Shown piece by piece: positions 37,280-51,401 of a stretch of 64,000 nt of DNA (position 1 is the first letter of the stretch; every line of letters begins with the position of its first letter). The notes under the pieces were generated by a model. It did no database searches. It was not told the DNA's origin and saw only the letters and a program-made list of their open reading frames with translations. This DNA comes from Nilaparvata lugens. Taxonomy: Eukaryota; Arthropoda; Insecta; Hemiptera; Delphacidae. Location of the stretch: positions 4,634,984 through 4,698,983 of the forward strand of contig NC_052505.1 in the NCBI RefSeq assembly GCF_014356525.2, read 5' to 3'. Made by a program: the position numbers and the translations under genes.

Positions 37280-40200
37280 GATGAAAGAATAACTGGTAAA
37301 AAAAAAATCAAAGTAATATTTTTCAACTTTATTTTATTCCTCACAACATGTTTAGACTTATAATGTCACAAAATCTAAACATATTATGAGGAATAAAATA
37401 AAGTTGGAAGAAGGGTTCATGAGTTTTCAATTTTTAGATACGTACGACTAGTTCTTATTTAGAATCTGTTTGGTCAGCTGTTAATTTCTACAGGAATCTG
37501 CAGGTATGAATTCTCAACTGTTCGTTCATCCTTTGTCATATGAGAAATTGAATTACAGGGAACAGGTTTTGAATTGTTGATGGAAGTTGACTGGAATGCT
37601 TGTCAAGACATTGTTTCGAGGATTGAGTCCATTAGGTCGAACTATAATTGGAATTATTGAAATTGAAATAATTTTCATTGCTGTTTTATAAAATGTACTT
37701 GATATAATCATAGATAAAGGATAAGCATAAGCCTATATTTCTTGTCTCTGATATAATACAATATAATAATATTATACTATATTATAAATGAATAATTAAA
37801 TATAATATTATACATGTCCTCCAGTAGAGCCTTAAGCTTGAGCCCTGGAACAGAGTTCAAATAATATTACAAATACAATTTAGAAATATCCGTATGATAA
37901 GAAATAGGGTTACAAAAAACAGAGTAGAGATTATACAACATGTAGATGAAGAAAAAACAATAATTACATCGCAAAATCCACTAAAGAAATGTAAGCAATT
38001 ACTCAAAAATGTTAAGCTTTGAGTACAACTTTCCTTATACGGAGATTATCACCTACCTCATATATTAGACTCTTTGTGATTTCAATTTCTATTAATTTTT
38101 CTGGTAATCTTTTAATATTAATCTATGGCAGTACAAGTCTAGTGAAGAAGTTGAATAAATAAATATAGAATGATATTATATTAATAATCGATTAATATTG
38201 TCGTTCTGTTTTGTGGAGTAGGCGTTATTATGCCTGATGTGTTTGTCAAATTATGTTCAAACTAATAGAATTCATAAGGACGGCATAAAATCCGACGTCC
38301 AAAGATCGATTATGATTTGTTTGCCAAATTATGTTCAAACTAATAGAATTCATAAGGACGGCATAAAATCCGACATCCAAAAATCGATTATGACATACAA
38401 TTCTATGACATACATTTTATATTGAATTATTATTTATTTTTAAGCGTATTATAATTTCATCTCCTACTCCCACTGGCGAACAAGATTCATCTTATGCCAG
38501 TGTTTTTTTTTCACTTACCGTTTATTATTATTACACTTTGGTTGGATTGTATTGTCATGTTGAGCTTTGTTTGATTCATGTATGTATATGTATTTATGAG
38601 TGTGGAATAAATAAATTTGAATTTGAATATTAATAATAAATATATTATGTATCACCACTTCCAAATCTCTTGATGGTTTTGATGTGTGTCTCAGATGCTA
38701 TGATTCCAATTTACTTTATGATTTTGGTTAGTTTACCAAATAAATTAATCACCTGTTTCCTTTTGTGTTGCAGTGGCTGAACTTTGTCTCAGATGCTATG
38801 AATCCGTCAACCGATTCTGACAACTTTGAGATGTCCGTCGGCAGCAAGGAGCAATCGGCGATGGAGCGAGTGGAGGAGAGTGACAACTCTGGCCTCCTCT
38901 TCGAGGGAGACGACGAGGTGTTCGACGAGGCTGAGGACTTCCCTCGCGAGCCGCGGACGCCCAGGGTGCGACGCATATCCGACGTCATCGACTCGATCGG
39001 AGAGAGTCCGTCGCATCTCACCAAAGACAGGACATACACGTTTCCTACCATCGAAACTTCTTCGACTTACTACTCGGCCATGACTGAGTTTAAGTTGCAG
39101 AGTCCGCCGAAGGGCCGACCCAGGTAAAAATAATTAAATATGAACGTTCAATAGTGTATTCATGATCTTAAGAAAGCCAGCTAAGGCCCGTATGCAGATA
39201 CTCGGTTTAAACGGAGAGATGTCAGCTGTTTGTTTAAACCCCATATGAAACACATTCATATAAATGCAACCATATCCATATGTAAACGTGGTTTAGCGTT
39301 AAATGTAGTGTTAGCTACAAACGGAGATTTTTATTGTCTACCACCTCTACATAATTATGTGTATGATCATGCGTACATGAGCGTTTAGCTGGGAAGTGGG
39401 TGATTGGTCAACCCGCTAAGACTAGACTTATTATGTAATCTGATGTATCAATCTGTCGAAATATTGAAGCATTTTGATTGGGCTACTTGAGGTAGCTTAC
39501 CACTTGTTCACTTGAATGGGATGCAAATTTATAATGGGATGAAGACTCGAAACTAGTCTAAAATAAAATAATATTGATGGCGCAACTAAACGGGCGTTCT
39601 AGACACACTGATTCTTTCTTGTTCGTTAACAGGATGCATTGCCTCTTACGGGGTAAACTATACGGGAGATATAGATGCTCCCCATAAGATGCCATGCATT
39701 CTGGAATAAATCCAGAGCGTCTAAGTCGCCTGTAAAGTTGCGGTCCAAGGGTCAATTCGTTCAACTATTTTGGTAGTAAAGTAACTTGACACCTCTTGAT
39801 AATGATAAATAATAATAATAATAATAATACCAGAAGTCATTTGGTTATTAGACTAGGAAATTATAAAACTATTGAATTGTATTTCAACATACAACCGGGC
39901 TCTGGTTGATGACTTTGAATGGGAATCAGTATGAACTTGTTCTGGAATCAATTTATCAACCATAATTTCCATTAATTCATTTTTTATTTATTTATATTTT
40001 TCTTCTGTGTTACACGAATCAAATACATATTATAAAATTGCTTTCTACTAAAATGAATCCTGATGATAAATGGATTATCATCTCAATTCCAACAATAATA
40101 TTGTTAGCAGAAGTTAATTGTTAATCCTTTTTTCGAACAACTGCAAAAACGGCTACTCGATTCGAGCAATTCAGACAATTTTCGATTGATTGCAGGTCGA

Positions 40201-43200
40201 CAGTGACCGACGGTCTGATGTCGCCGCCGCAGACTCCCGGCTCCGATCCGGGCTACATGAGCACTGGCACCCCGACCACCCCCTCCACTCTGTATCTGCG
40301 CCGCAAGGCGTTTCGCTTCAGTGCGTCCAGTGTGGACATGGCCGGATCGCCGCCTCGTCACTGGGACGCCACGCAGATCGACGCCAAGGCGTTTGCCAAC
40401 CAAACACAGTATGAACAGCCAAGGTGAGTCAACAACATTCACTCTTCGAGTAACTGAAAAATGGATACTCTCTGCTCGAGCAATTTGAGGGTTTTCAAAC
40501 GTTTTCGATGAACTGGAAAATTGGTCAATCTTTTCGAGAAATTTAGACTTTTCAAAACATCCTTGAACCAGTGTAGTGTGAACTCAATGATTGAATTGAA
40601 GTACAGGGACCGGCATATCAACCTGACGATTTTGTAGTAATTGTTATGTTTCAACCACTGTCTTTGAAAAGGCGGGAATGTTGTACATCGACAGGTCTAT
40701 TCTTGCCATTTCAGTAGTCAGTATGTCGTGGTCAAGTGAACATCAAGCGATTGTGATTGAAGCTTATTTTAAAAATAATGACTCAGTTATTTTAACACAG
40801 CGTTCATGTCGCATACATTTCAATAATTTAAATCGACACGCGCCTGTTCCCAGTAGGAATACGATCTTGTTGTGGGTAAAGAATTCCAGGAACACGTTGT
40901 CCGCTTTAAAAACGAAACCAACAGGACAAAAACGAACCGTGAGAACGCCTCAAAAACGCCTGAGTAGCTGTTACACGGTCTCCACAACGTTCAGCAGCGA
41001 AACATGCTGTTGCGCTAGCCATTTCTGATCGAAGTGTACGACGAATTCTTCATTCCGACCTAAAATTCCATCTGTATAAGATAATGTTAGTGTAACAACT
41101 TAATGCAAATTATTGGGCACATTACAAAGCCGCTTGCGAGATCATTCTCAAAAATTTCCACCTGGATGTTATTCTTCCAAGTGGCGAGGAACATTTTCAT
41201 TTTTCGGGATTTATGAATGAACTGAATTACCGTTATTGAGCAGCCAATAATCCACAGAACTAAAGGAAGTCATTCAATGAGAAATCGAAGCAATTCCACA
41301 AGTGATGATTGTGCGAGCAATGGCAAATTTTAGAATTAAGTTAAGTGAGTATGTTAAAAATAACGAAAATCATTTGGATGACATAATCTACAAATGAAAA
41401 AACTTTGTGAGTAACCTATGTAATTCACTATAAATTGCAAAATTAGATCTTTAATTTGATATATTATATGATTTAATTGTACGAAAGACACTTTAGTTAT
41501 TATCCCTCAAAAATCGTCAGGTTTTTATGCCGGGCCCTGTAGTATAAAAAGCTTAATTTGCACACAACAGTGACAGTGAAGTGATGATTGAGCGAGCAAT
41601 GGCAAATTTTAGAATTAAGTTAAGTGAGTGTGTGAAAAATAACGGATGACATAATCTACAAATAAAAAACTTTGTGAGTAATCTATGTAATTCACTATAA
41701 ATTGCAAAATTTTATCTTTAATTTGATATATTATATGATTTAATTGTACGAAAGACACTTAAGTTATTATCCCTCAAAAATCGTCATGTTTTTATGCCGG
41801 GCCCTGTAGTATAAAAAGCTTAATTTGCACACAACAGTGAATTATTGTAAAAATATAATTCCCATAAGTTCCAATAGTATTCTTCATACTCACTCGGCTG
41901 GGCTGAGTTGGAACAGTCCAATTAAAACTCTTAGGCCCAGTTGCACATAAGCCGGTTAAATTTTAATCGTTATTAATTTCACAAGAACCAATCAGAGAAG
42001 GCATTTCTGATAAGACGGCTTCTCTGATAGAGAAGGCCTTCCTGATAAGACGGCTTTTCTTATAGAGACGGTCTTTCTGATAATACGGGCTATCTGATTG
42101 GTTCTCGTGGAATTAATCACGATTAAAATTTAACCGGCTTTTGTGCAACCGGCACTTAAGATTTATATTTTTTCTGTTCATGACATTTTCACTGTTTCAC
42201 ACGACATACTGTCGTGTGCGAATCCAGCTTAAACTGAAAGTAATATGTAAGGCAAGGAAAGTAGTGTGAGTATCTCACACCAGATTTTTATCAACATTTT
42301 TCATAGATACTGCTAATGTAGAAGATGTTTATGGATACGTTTTATCAGTCCATGGAAAGGCTTATTCAGTCAATCTTAATTACTAAAACACGCTGCACAT
42401 AGGGAAATCAGTAGCTGCGGCAACTAGATACTACGGGAACGCGGAATTGGAGATGTCAAGTATATTTTGAGTTTGGAACATCACCATTTCCGCTTTCCCG
42501 TAATAGCTAGTGGACTATGTCAATGACCCTGAGTACAGCGTGCTTTAGAAATACAGTATGAGATATCAAGAAAATTAACAATTTTTCTTCAGAGAAATGA
42601 AAAAACTATCAAAAAGGCAGTGGCAAGGAAACACTGTTCTTCTATCTTTCTCCACTGCCATTATAACGTGGACCTCACCATAGGGCAATATTATTAGCTG
42701 GTTTCAGTTATAATATAGGGGCACCGAGCTTCGCTCGTTATTTTTATTTATTGATAAACAGAACACAATTCTCTAAAATGATCGTGTTTATATTTTAAAG
42801 CTGGCTGTACGTCAGCTTATGAATTTCGGGGATGCGATATTTTGATTTTCCACTCGCTCACTTTTTACTATCCACAGACGACGAAAGTCTCAGCTGTTTC
42901 AGCCAAGGATGAATTATCCTTTTAATGTCGTTTAGCGAGTTTTCCCAAGGATGAGACCTAGTGCAATCGAATTTTTATATCATAAACCTACTATGTTCCA
43001 AATTTCGTGAAAATCGTTAAGCTGCGTACACATACTCGCGCTTCCAACCCACACCGAGCACGCTCCTCCCTCGTACCGCCCTCGTTCCTCCATCGCACGG
43101 CAGTCGCTCCGCCTCCGCTCTCCAGTCGCACCCATCATGCACGTTACGGAAGATGTTAGATCTTCTCGCCTTTCCCGGTCGAACCACTGTTGCTCGCCGG

Positions 43201-44725
43201 TCGATCATCAATCGCTCTGCTGGAGTGACGTTCGGTTGCGGAGCAGAGCGACAGTCTGTACGCACCTTTGGAGCCGTTTTCGAGATCCGTTGAACATAAA
43301 TAACCAGATATAAAAACATAAAAAAGAGAAGAGAAAAAAATGAAAAAAGAAAGAGAGATGGCAAACATAATATTGGAACAAAGATAAGAGTCACTCAAAA
43401 AATAAGTCCTCGATTTTACTGGTAATTATACATTCAATAGTTATTTCAAGCAAAGGAACAGAATTTCTATTAATATGCTCCGTAAGGAAATCTGGAATTT
43501 TATTGATCAATTTATTAGCTAGATAAAAGTATTGTCTCCGGCCAACATTAATATATCTTTATATTGCAGTGTTGTTGTGAAGACCACCACTGCCCCAATG
43601 GCCGCCGAGAAGTGCGCCAGAGTGTACAACATGAACCACAAGAAGAGAGGCCGCACTCTCATATTCAACCACGAGGAGTTCACCGACATGCCGGCACGCG
43701 ATGGATCCGGCATCGACGTCAAGAGACTGGAATGCGCATTCAAAAGTCTCGACTTTGAAGTCGATGTCTATCAAGATCTCAAGGTCGAGAAGCTCAAGGA
43801 AGTTATCAACGAAGGTACGTAATCAAAATCCATTTATTGCCAGAGACAAATTACAATTTGTATAGGCCAAGTTATAAAAAAATACATATTTATTCATTTA
43901 TTAAGCTAGGTTTACACTATGTAGCTGAACTATGTAGCAGAGCTACAAGTTCAAAAATCTGGTGTGGTACACTCACACAACTTTCCTTGCCCATTGAACT
44001 GTAAGCCTCATTCTTAAACGAGAATAATTTAGGGGAATAACATAATGACGATTGGCGGCAACATATTTGAAACTACGCTCAGACTACTGAGTTTATGTGT
44101 GTATATAATTGTTTCCAGAGTACTTTTTCCTTTGTGTAAATTGTGAAATTCGATGATTTTTTTTAAAGTCGTCAAAACAGCTGTTCTACAGATGAAATAT
44201 CTCGACTATGTGTTCTTTTTATAAACTGCTCTACCTACCTATTTCATGCACGAGGAGTTCACAAAGTCCATTTCTCAAGGATGGGGTGGACCCCCCATTA
44301 GTTTCCCAGGGAAGAGACTCATGCCAGTTGATAGAGCTGATAAATAACTATACAGGGTATGAATTTGAAATAAATCGGTCGTTATTTTTGAGAAAATCGT
44401 GAAAAAAATGTTTTTTTTAGTAATTATCTGCCATTTTTCTCAAGAATATTACGGAGCTCCTGAAATTTTCCCAGAAATGAGACTCATGTCAGTCTTGGGC
44501 TTATAAATAGCTATCCATCGTATAAATTTGAAGAAAATCGTTAGAGCCTTTTTCGAGAAAAACATAATTATCCGCCCTTTTTTCCGCCATCTTGAATTGA
44601 ATTCTATTGAATTTCTTATTGTCGGATCCTCATGGTATAAGGACCTTAAGTTTAACATTTCAAGTCAATCGGTCAATTAGGAATGGAGGTATCGTGTTCA
44701 CAGACATACACACATACACACACAC

Positions 44726-44764
<39 letters not shown>

Positions 44765-47700
44765 CAATACCCAAAAACCACTTTTTTGGACTCAGGGGAC
44801 CTTGAAACGTATAGAAATTTAGAAATTGGGGTACCTTAATTTTTTTTGGAAAGCAATACTTTCCTTACCTATGGTAATAGGGCAAGCAAAGTAATAAATA
44901 TTAGGGCTATCGGGTTGAGTTGGCATTAGGAACATAAACGCCCTATACCATGGGATGGTATCTTCTCCTTATGATTACACTATAGAGAAAAGATTGCATA
45001 AGAAGATATCCCTAGGTAGTTTCAAATTTCAAGCCAATTACTGCCGACTACTGTCTATTATAACTTTTTGCTGGGGTAAGAGTGTAAGTATGTCACAGTA
45101 TGACAGACTACCAGCGTCACATAGATTCACAAAAAGTACTACTAGGACTATCGGCTTGAGATTTGGAGCAGTTAAATTTGGAACATGATCGCCCTATACC
45201 AAGGAATATTTTCTTATGCTATCTTTTTTCTATTATTGTTGTGTGTTGAACATGTATGTACACACATGCTTCGCATGCATGCTGTAGGTACGTTTTCGTT
45301 TATGCGAACTTACCCTATGTCAACCGCGACCGGGTCGGGCTTAATTTCAAGATGGCTGAAAATCAGCGGTCGACTGCGGATGAAACGTTTTCGTTTGCAC
45401 GGCTGGGTCGCAATGTCACCAACCTGAGCCAAGGCTACGATAAAATTATTCTTCTCTCTCACCAGTGACTTATTCCCAAATTGTTTTTCTTGATTATATT
45501 TCTATATTCTTGACGCTTGTGATCAAATAAAATCCTGTATTCTCTGATATTTTCAATCAATAAAATCATCATAAACTTCACTTATCCTTCCAGTCATTTT
45601 TAAATTAATCCCGGTCTTTTCTTCGACTGTTGCCTGCTGGATCTTCAGTCAGATCTTCAGTGAGATATTTGAGGTTAGAATTCCCTGCGGATGGCCGAGA
45701 GACTGCTTCTCGAGGAGTGCAGTTTGGTCCACAGTGAGAAATTTGCATAAACGAAAACGCTCCTATGATTTAACACAGAAGCAGTCGCCCATTTTGTTCG
45801 AGCCATTGACGTGGGATAAGTTCGCATAAACGAAAACGTACCTTTATCAGTGGAAGGCACCGAACAAAATTTTTTCAGGTTGGGTTTTGCCTTACCTGCT
45901 CTATTTGAGGATAATTTTTTTGTATTAATATAATTTGTAACTTTTTAGTAGTCTATTCATTGTTAGGGCTTGTTTATTTTATATTAGAACCTGCTGTCAA
46001 ATAGCTGTCTTTCTTTCAAAGCTTTTCACGTGAATGTATCTTTCGTTCGAAGCCATCTACGTTCACACGTGCTCAACATACTTTGTCCTGTCGTTAGTGG
46101 CCACCCTTGAGTGAAGTTATTTATGATGATCGATTTTGAATTTATTGACCGAACGAAGTGAGGTCTAAGATTCAAGTCGACGGTTTGGCATTTCTCTTAA
46201 TGTTTAAATGTTTATATGTTTATATAATTATATGTTGCGCATTTACGGCGAAACGCGGTAACAGATTTTCATGAAATTTGACAGGTATGTTCCTTTTTAA
46301 ATTGCGCGTCGACGTATATACAAGGTTTTTGGAAATTTTGCATTTCAAGGATAATATAAAAGGAAAAAGGAGCCTCCTTCATACGCCAATATTAGAGTAA
46401 AAATCAGACTATAGAATTATTCATCATAAATCAGCTGACAAGTGATAAGACAGATGTGTGGAGAAGCCAGTCTATTACTGTTTTGTATAAGGTTTATAGT
46501 TTCAATCAAAGACATTAAATAGGTATCCATCTTTAAGCTGGGTTTACACCAAAGTTATTAACAAAATGGTCGTAACTTAATCCTTATAGATTCTATTAGA
46601 TTGAACGGAAGTTGACAAACACATATGTTCATCATGTGTATGATAAGTTATGTTCAATCTAATATAATCTGAAAGGATTGAGTTATTAACATTTTTTTAA
46701 TAAATTTGGTCTAATCGCAGCTTTAAGGTCTTTGTTTTGAATATTTTGTTTTGCAGTCATGGTATTATTATGCGTGCCCATCAGTATCAATATTCTCACA
46801 TTCGAAAAAACTAATTTAATAGGTGAATAAAAATAAACAAATGAACCAAATAATGCTGGAGAAATTATAATATTTCTGATTCTAAAAAATTAATTTTCAT
46901 CAGATAGAAAGATCATCACGGAACTGGATGAATTGGAATGAACTGGATGAACATATGGAATACAAATTCAAACGTGAACTGAGTTTGTTAACATTTGAAA
47001 CAGTTGACATCTGGTACTTGTGGATGAGAATACTGCGTGAGGTCTACTGTTCACAGAACTACTAGTAGTATTGTATTTTTATATTTATCACATAGTGTAC
47101 AGATACTTGACTTGAAGATAGGCACAATAGGCTCATATCTCTATTGTATTGCTTGATTCTCATACTTTAAACGGAATGGCCACCCTTATGATGATCGATG
47201 TTGGATTTATTGTATTGTATTGCTTTATTATATTCAATTTTTATATTTATCACATTTTGTGCAAATACTTGACTTGAAGATAGGCACAATAGGCTCTCAT
47301 ATCTTTATTGTTTTGCTTGTTGCTCTTTGAGAGCTTCCCATATTTAATTATTGCAATACATTGTTTGTCATTTGTAATTTTTATGATTTAATAAAATACT
47401 CTATTAAATTTGCAGTGTCACTAGGAGACCATAAGGACGAGGACTGTCTAGTGGTGATTGTGCTGACCCATGGTCTGGGCAACGGAATGCTCTTCGCCAG
47501 AGACTATGCCTACCCGGTTGAACACCTGTGGGCTCCTTTTGCAGGCGATAAATGCCTCAGTCTCGCTGGAAAACCCAAACTGTTCTTTATTCAGGTAAGT
47601 GTGTACACATTAGGCCTGCCGCAAAGTAGATCCACACTAATCCACGAAAAGCAATCCACGCCGTGGAATGTTTTGTAAACCATTGCTACAGAATTATTCA

Positions 47701-50700
47701 TAATCAATCAGTTGACAAGTGGATTATTCATTGCATGTATTATTATCATTACACAGATGTCTGGAGAAGCCTAGCAATGGTTTACATAACATCCCACGTG
47801 TGGATTGCTTTTCGTGGATTAGTGTGGGTTCATGATTTTTTCTCACTAGTTCGCTGAATAATATTTAGTTTCTTTAATTGCTTCTCAGTATGGAGTTTGT
47901 AATTTTTTGGAGTTTGGGAAACGATTGGCTTCATGGTCGTGTTGATAAGTAATTAATAAGATGAGTAGTTAAGTTGTCTGGTTCTACTTTGCGGCGGGCC
48001 TAATACAGGTAGTGTGTGTGGTATTCATTGAATATTTAAATTCAGGCTGACCGGAACTCACCCCTACACTCAGATGTATAATCTTTGTAATTGACAATTG
48101 ACAACTATTGTAATTGTATAAATGCATTTTCTGGAATAAAGAATATTAAAATTTGAGGATAGCAACACCCATGTTGATCAAATACTAGCATTATAACGTT
48201 GACCTCACTAAAGTCAAACTGTTGACTGTCAGTAGATCGGGTTGTAAGGCCGATCTGCAAAGTAGTGGACTGTGAGGAAGTGAATAGATGAGATCTATAT
48301 CTGATCTAGGCACTGACAGCTCTTCATTATTTGCTATGAGCGGATTTACAAACCTTGAATGTGTAGATCCGAAAAAATACCTCTGGTTTACTGTGCGTCT
48401 GAGCACAAGTAGAATGCACAAAAGTAGTGCAATAATGATGACTAATAATTGAAGAGTGATAGATAATAAGTTTCTTATTATCCGTATGTAATGCTGATAT
48501 TTGAATGTAACTATTGGAAGGCTTAAAATTAATGTAGTTGTAATTAAAATAAAAAGAATTAGGAATGCACTCAAGTTGTTTATTGTACCTAGACTTTTTG
48601 CTAGTACGTTTAAGAATACTGATACAATGTTTCAAAATGATGTTACCTCTGTGAGCGCAAAAGATTGAGTAATACAAAGATAAAGTTGGGATATCAATGT
48701 TAATGTTGAAATACACAAAAGAATATATTGATGCTGAAACTAATAATAGAACAATAATGACAATGAGTAATGATTGAATTGAACGTACAAATTTAGCAAT
48801 GTTTAAATGAATAAAATTTAGAATACTTGAAAAAATGATAGTAAATGTGAGAATCTTAACCTGACTAATAAAATCAGTCGAGAGACAAAAATCCTAGATA
48901 AAAGTCCTGCAAAATTCATAGTAATCTTAAAGGTATGAAAGTATAAAAAATTATATGAATATGAACAATTACCTAATTTCACAAAAAATGATAACTAGGA
49001 ATTCAGTTTAGGTAGAATCCAATCGTACCTGAAGCTTTCAAGCTGTTGACTATGTAACACTGAAAGAGGACAAATATAGCAACTTGGCTATAATGTAAGC
49101 AGAAGGAGCAGAAAGTCTGTCCAGAACTGAAGGTTCGATTAATAATTAAAAATGGAAAAGGTTGAAAAATACCAAATACAATATTGAAAGGAGACGAAGC
49201 TCAGCATATTGTATTACACAAGCGGGCTGGGAAATGACAGCTTAAAGCATGTCAAGTAACATGGGGAATATTACTATATGTAGAACACATAAGTAATAAT
49301 AATATAGAAAATAAAAAATTGAATGATTGATAGTAATTAAATAGTTATTATTTAGGAATAAAAAGTTAATCAGGAACAAAATTGAATGGGATGAAGACTA
49401 CCAGTAAACACAGTGCCTCTGAGAGGGTAAGTACAAAAATGTGAATAATAGAATAAGACTTCCCTGAATAATTAATGATGTGTTGCCGAAGTGATAGGCC
49501 TACGGTGACTCAAAATCCGAGGATGGAACTTGACTCCTGTCAAGTACATTGTAGTTGCAGACAGCTGCTGGGCTAATAGAAGTTGAACGATGAAGATATC
49601 TTGATTATATCCTGATAAACGGTGACCGATGCGGAAGAGAACTTGACTTGAATACGTTGAGATATTGAAAGTTGAGACTGTTCCAATATTAAAATTGATA
49701 ATGAATATAACGACGAATGGGCACTTCACAAATTGAATGAGTTTCACTAGTTGAATGTTAATTGGAAAAAAAATTCCACCATGAGTTAAGTAGAATAAAT
49801 TAATGTTTGAAGTTAAGTCCTAAAGTTGATGTAATTGCAGTGAATAAATATTTGAAAAAAGAGATAAAATGTTCTTGACGAATGAAATCACTGGCATCAG
49901 TAAGAATTGAGATTGACAAAGTTCGACTAAATAACTGATGAGTAGCTAAGACTGAGTAGCTAAAAATGAGTAGCGGTTGACAATGAAAGGCAAACTGCAC
50001 TTGCGCAAATTTCCTGAGTTGAAATGTTGAATAAGGTAAGCTGCACTTGCACAAGACTTCCCAAGTTGAAAATGTATCTCCTATGAGCATACAAGATGAA
50101 TGAATGTAACCGCAAAATAATGTGTACTGATGCTCAGTAAAATTGAAGTGATAAATAATAAATCAAAAGTTCATATTGAGGAATGTTGAAAGTTCATGTG
50201 GAATTCATGTTGAAATTACTTACAGTTCATAATACTAATATGATGAATAATTGAAAACGTTGTACGCAGAAAGCATGGCGTGATTTGCAAAAAGGACGCT
50301 TAGTAGAAAAGTCCCGAAAGGTAAGTTAAATTCATAGAAATTATGGTTGAAAAACGTTCACTGATGATAAATGCGTTGAATGGTTATCGAATAAGCACAC
50401 AAACTAGGACATAATGAATGATGAAAATGGATAAAGTTTTCCAAAGATGGACGCGTTAAACTAAGATGTTACATCGTATAGCTGTACAAAGAGAGTGAAG
50501 CTACTTGCTTGCTGGTTGAAGAAACAGGAACTGCCCATGGCGGAAACATGATCGGTAGTCATGTGCACAAACTCAACGAATGAAGTGAAAATATAAAATC
50601 GATATTAAGCGAACTGAAGGTGTTGAGGTTGATGTGACTGTTGAAGTATACCAATGGAGGTTCAAAAACAATGAAAATACAATTCAAAATACTTATAGAC

Positions 50701-51361
50701 GAATATTAAACTAGAAAACATTGAAAGAAGCAGACGACAACTAGCGCTACTATCGATCAAGCGATCAATGAAACTGTGACGTCAGAGATCGCATGACAAG
50801 TGAGAATGTTGTCCGTGGACTGTAGCAGCGGTAGATTCAAATATTACAAAAACAAGATGGACGACCATAAGACTAGCTAAAATATGAGACGAAATCTAAC
50901 ACAAACCTTAATGATCAACTATTGACTTGATAGTATGTGTATTGTGTTGTTATACCATCATAACAAGCTTCTATATTATAGAAATCACTAGGTCAGTCTA
51001 GTTACACACTAATCTATTTTTGGACGTACGATTTTTTGCCGTCCTTACAAATTCTAAAGCTGCGGTTAACAAATTGTTGATAACTTAATCATTATAGATT
51101 CTATTAGATTGAACGGAACTTGACAAACACATATGTTAATCATGTGTGATAAAAGTTATGTTAAATCTAATAGAATCTATTAGGATTAAGTTATTAATAT
51201 TTTGTTGATAATTTTGGTGTAAACACAGCTTATTAGATCAAACATAACTTGGGCAAACAGATTATGTGTTCATGTGCTTGCCAAGTTTCGCTTAATCTAA
51301 TAGATTTCATAAGGAGAACAAGAAAATTGAACGTCCAAAGATCGGTGTTTGTGTATGTGTT

Positions 51362-51401
<40 letters not shown>

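Noticed and set aside
48191..48716. Overlapping - strand frames of 127 and 129 codons, one with a hydrophobic N-terminus
   Set aside because: The strand is T-rich here, which produces Phe/Leu/Ile runs. The frame crosses a known transposon end and shows no family motif.
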